From positions 62,001-126,000 of the forward strand of contig JAPOQN010000007.1 of the NCBI GenBank assembly GCA_026710655.1: 64,000 nt of DNA. The letters are read 5' to 3'. This DNA comes from Chloroflexota bacterium (GTDB taxonomy: Bacteria; Chloroflexota; Dehalococcoidia; Tepidiformales; Tepidiformaceae). Position numbers and translations under genes: made by a program. The notes below the pieces were generated by a model, which did no database searches, was not told the origin of the DNA, and saw nothing but the letters and a program-made list of their open reading frames with translations. Of this stretch, positions 62,609 to 64,000 are shown piece by piece (the first letter of the stretch is position 1; every line of letters starts with the position of its first letter).

Positions 62609-64000
62609 GTGAGCCCCGAAGCGCGCCCGGTCGATCCCGTCGAAGGCCACCCGTTCGCGCCCGACGCCAGCTTCGACGGCGGCGACCTCGACTGTGGCGG
62701 CGGCCTCCTCCTGCTCATCCGCCGCCACATCGACCCCCTCGACCCGGGCGCCCTCCTCGAGATCCGCTCCACCGAGCCGACCGTCGAGGTCGAGCTGCCC
62801 GCCTGGTGCCGCCTCACCGGGAACGAGCTGGTCTCCTGGACAAAGCACGGCGACCAGCGCAGCTACCTCGTGTCGAAAGGCCCCGCCAATCCCCAACCAC
62901 CAGCCACTAGTCACTATCCACCAACCACCAACCACCAACCACGAGTCACTAGCCACCAGCCACCAGCCACTAGTCACATCCCCGCCGTCGCCCCGCTCTC
63001 GGTCATGGGCATCGGGAGCTGGCCCCGACCCCGCTGGATGCTCCAGGCCCTGCACGACCACCTCGAAGGCCGCCTCGAGGACGGCGCCTTCCACGAGACC
63101 GCCGATGACGCCGTCCGCCTCGCCCTCGACGCCCAGCGCCGCGCCCGCGTCGACGTCGTTACCGATGGCGAGCAGCGCCGCGACAACTACGCCAGCTTCG
63201 TCGGCGGCCTCCTCGAGAACTGCCAGCTCATCCCCCTCAGCGACCTCACTGCCATGGTCGACGACCCCGACGAGTTCGACCGCGAGCTGCGCGCCCTCGA
63301 CGTGCCCGCCGGCGAGGTGCGCCACCCCGTCGTCCACGGCCCCCTGGGCCGTTCCCGACCCCTCGCCGCCCACGAGCTCGCCTTCGTCCGCTCCTGTACC
63401 GAGGCGCCCGTCAAGGTCGCCCTCCCCGGCCCCTACCTGCTGACCCGCACCATGTGGCTCGACTGCCTCCGCGAGCGCCCCTACGAGACCCGCGACGACC
63501 TCGCCGTCGATGTCGTCCGCGTCCTCCGCGAGGAGCTGCACGCCCTCCTCGCCGGCGGGGCCGCGCTCGTGCAGTTCGACGAGCCCGTGCTCACGGAGGT
63601 CGTGTACGGCGAGGCCGGTGCGAAGCGCAGCTTCATGTGCGGCGCCCTCGGCGAGAAGCTCGCGCCCGAGCGCGAGCTCGACTTCGCCGCCGGCCTCCTC
63701 CGCGAGGTCGTGCGTGGCCTCCCCGCGGAGCGGCTCGGGCTGCACGTCTGCCGTGGCAACTGGACCCCCGACGAGTCAGCCGCCCTCTCCGGCGACTACC
63801 GCCCCCTGCTCGGCTTCCTCCGCGAGGCCCCCGTCGGGACCGTCTTCCTGGAGCTGTGTACCCCCCGCGCCGGCGAGATGGAGCTCCTGCGCGAGCTCCC
63901 CGACGACAAGCGCATCGGCGTCGGCGTGGTCAACCCCAAAGCCCCCGCCGTCGAGCCCGTCGGGGAGGTGCGCGACCGCATCGCTCGCGCCATCAACCTC
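62609..64000 (+). CDS. TusA-like domain fused to core MetE-type methyltransferase, 3' partial
   Basis: A GTG-started frame is open without a stop to the window end (464 codons). Residues about 18-90 are a TusA-like domain (DLDCGGGLLLLIRRHID, VELPAWCRLTGNELV) like the gene at 61975. Residues about 94-126 are a His/Pro/Thr-rich linker coded by low-complexity repeats. From residue about 130 follows a MetE catalytic barrel without the N-terminal domain of E. coli MetE: VMGIGSWPRPRW, VVTDGEQRRDNY, ALVQFDEPVLTE, LHVCRGNW (two zinc ligands) and LELCTPRAGEME (third). The zinc site is conserved, so thiol methylation is likely, but MetH already serves methionine synthesis. The barrel might instead start at ATG 63004. 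Confidence 0.85.
   Translation, partial: MSPEARPVDPVEGHPFAPDASFDGGDLDCGGGLLLLIRRHIDPLDPGALLEIRSTEPTVEVELPAWCRLTGNELVSWTKHGDQRSYLVSKGPANPQPPATSHYPPTTNHQPRVTSHQPPATSHIPAVAPLSVMGIGSWPRPRWMLQALHDHLEGRLEDGAFHETADDAVRLALDAQRRARVDVVTDGEQRRDNYASFVGGLLENCQLIPLSDLTAMVDDPDEFDRELRALDVPAGEVRHPVVHGPLGRSRPLAAHELAFVRSCTEAPVKVALPGPYLLTRTMWLDCLRERPYETRDDLAVDVVRVLREELHALLAGGAALVQFDEPVLTEVVYGEAGAKRSFMCGALGEKLAPERELDFAAGLLREVVRGLPAERLGLHVCRGNWTPDESAALSGDYRPLLGFLREAPVGTVFLELCTPRAGEMELLRELPDDKRIGVGVVNPKAPAVEPVGEVRDRIARAINL
62893..62977 (+). repeat. CCACCA/CCACTAG low-complexity repeat, coding copy
   Basis: About 85 bp made of CCACCA, ACCACCA and CCACTAGTCAC units encode the linker between the TusA and MetE domains. 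Although TAG occurs repeatedly in the DNA, never does it fall in frame. It is the same family as 31348-31380. Confidence 0.75.

Noticed and set aside
62893-62977. CRISPR-like array
   Set aside because: The units are only a few bases long, irregular and translated in frame; there are no unique spacers or cas genes.
62609-64000. Two separate genes, a TusA protein and a MetE protein, with an assembly error joining them
   Set aside because: The frame was read codon by codon through the repeat without a stop. A collapsed or expanded repeat cannot be excluded without reads, but nothing in the sequence demands it.

Overview
The window is very GC-rich, with C or G at most third codon positions, and is packed with genes on both strands. 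Most junctions are 1-4 bp overlaps or short gaps, and no gene-free stretch exceeds about 260 bp. Gene content suggests a bacterium of the Chloroflexota, perhaps near the Dehalococcoidia. The grounds are a NurA / HAS-barrel / HerA operon, a DUF2851 protein, a MurT-type ligase, CaiB/BaiF and flavin-dependent oxidoreductase genes, a full branched-chain amino acid pathway, and no sign of an outer membrane. This placement is inference from gene content; no rRNA or tRNA gene is visible. No CRISPR array, transposase or integrase was seen.

Layout. 1-1.3 kb: 3' end of an acyl-CoA carboxylase alpha subunit. 1.3-3.8 kb: ilvBN (minus). 3.8-5.5 kb: an ImmA/IrrE-type metallopeptidase plus PIN protein, a probable toxin-antitoxin style module. 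5.5-8 kb: phosphohexomutase and sugar nucleotidyltransferase. 8-16 kb: a minus-strand methyl-cycle and methionine-salvage block (metK, ahcY, a GNAT, a PfkB kinase, mtnP, mtnA, apt), interrupted by a plus-strand BtrH-like gene. 16-25 kb: a catabolic-looking block (Rieske oxygenase, double-length CoA-transferase, class III aminotransferase, P450, acyl-CoA ligase). 24.8-25.6 kb: a lower-GC gene flanked by a 33 bp direct repeat of the ligase 3' end. 25.7-27.8 kb: a membrane-anchored LuxR-type sensor-regulator. 27.8-31.2 kb: metH (minus).

31.4-35.4 kb is a sulfur assimilation operon: an Rrf2 regulator, cysK, a ubiquitin-like/MoeB fusion, a free CysO-like carrier and a CysM-like synthase. 35.5-39 kb: a luciferase-like oxidoreductase and a tungstate-type ABC transporter (tupABC). 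39-42 kb: a SWIM mini-protein, MurT, an XRE regulator and DUF2851. 42.3-47.7 kb: leuC, leuD, a tiny Cys-rich protein, aat, leuB and citrate synthase. 47.6-56.7 kb: flavin reductase, XRE regulator, phosphoesterase, tsaE, tsaB, ndk, cyclophilin, MFS, SirB1-like, Crp/Fnr, GDPD-like and HemW-like genes. 56.7-62 kb: selB, then nurA / HAS-barrel / herA. 62-64 kb: a TusA-like / DsrE-like / TusA-MetE fusion cassette, running off the end.

The recurring theme is sulfur and one-carbon metabolism. Cysteine synthesis by two synthases (one apparently fed by a protein thiocarboxylate), methionine synthesis by MetH, SAM synthesis and recycling, methylthioadenosine salvage and a second MetE-type enzyme fused to a sulfur carrier domain all lie in one 64 kb window. 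Several genes begin directly behind a TANNNT box at a fixed distance, which suggests widespread leaderless transcription. Two families of short repeats have entered reading frames without breaking them.
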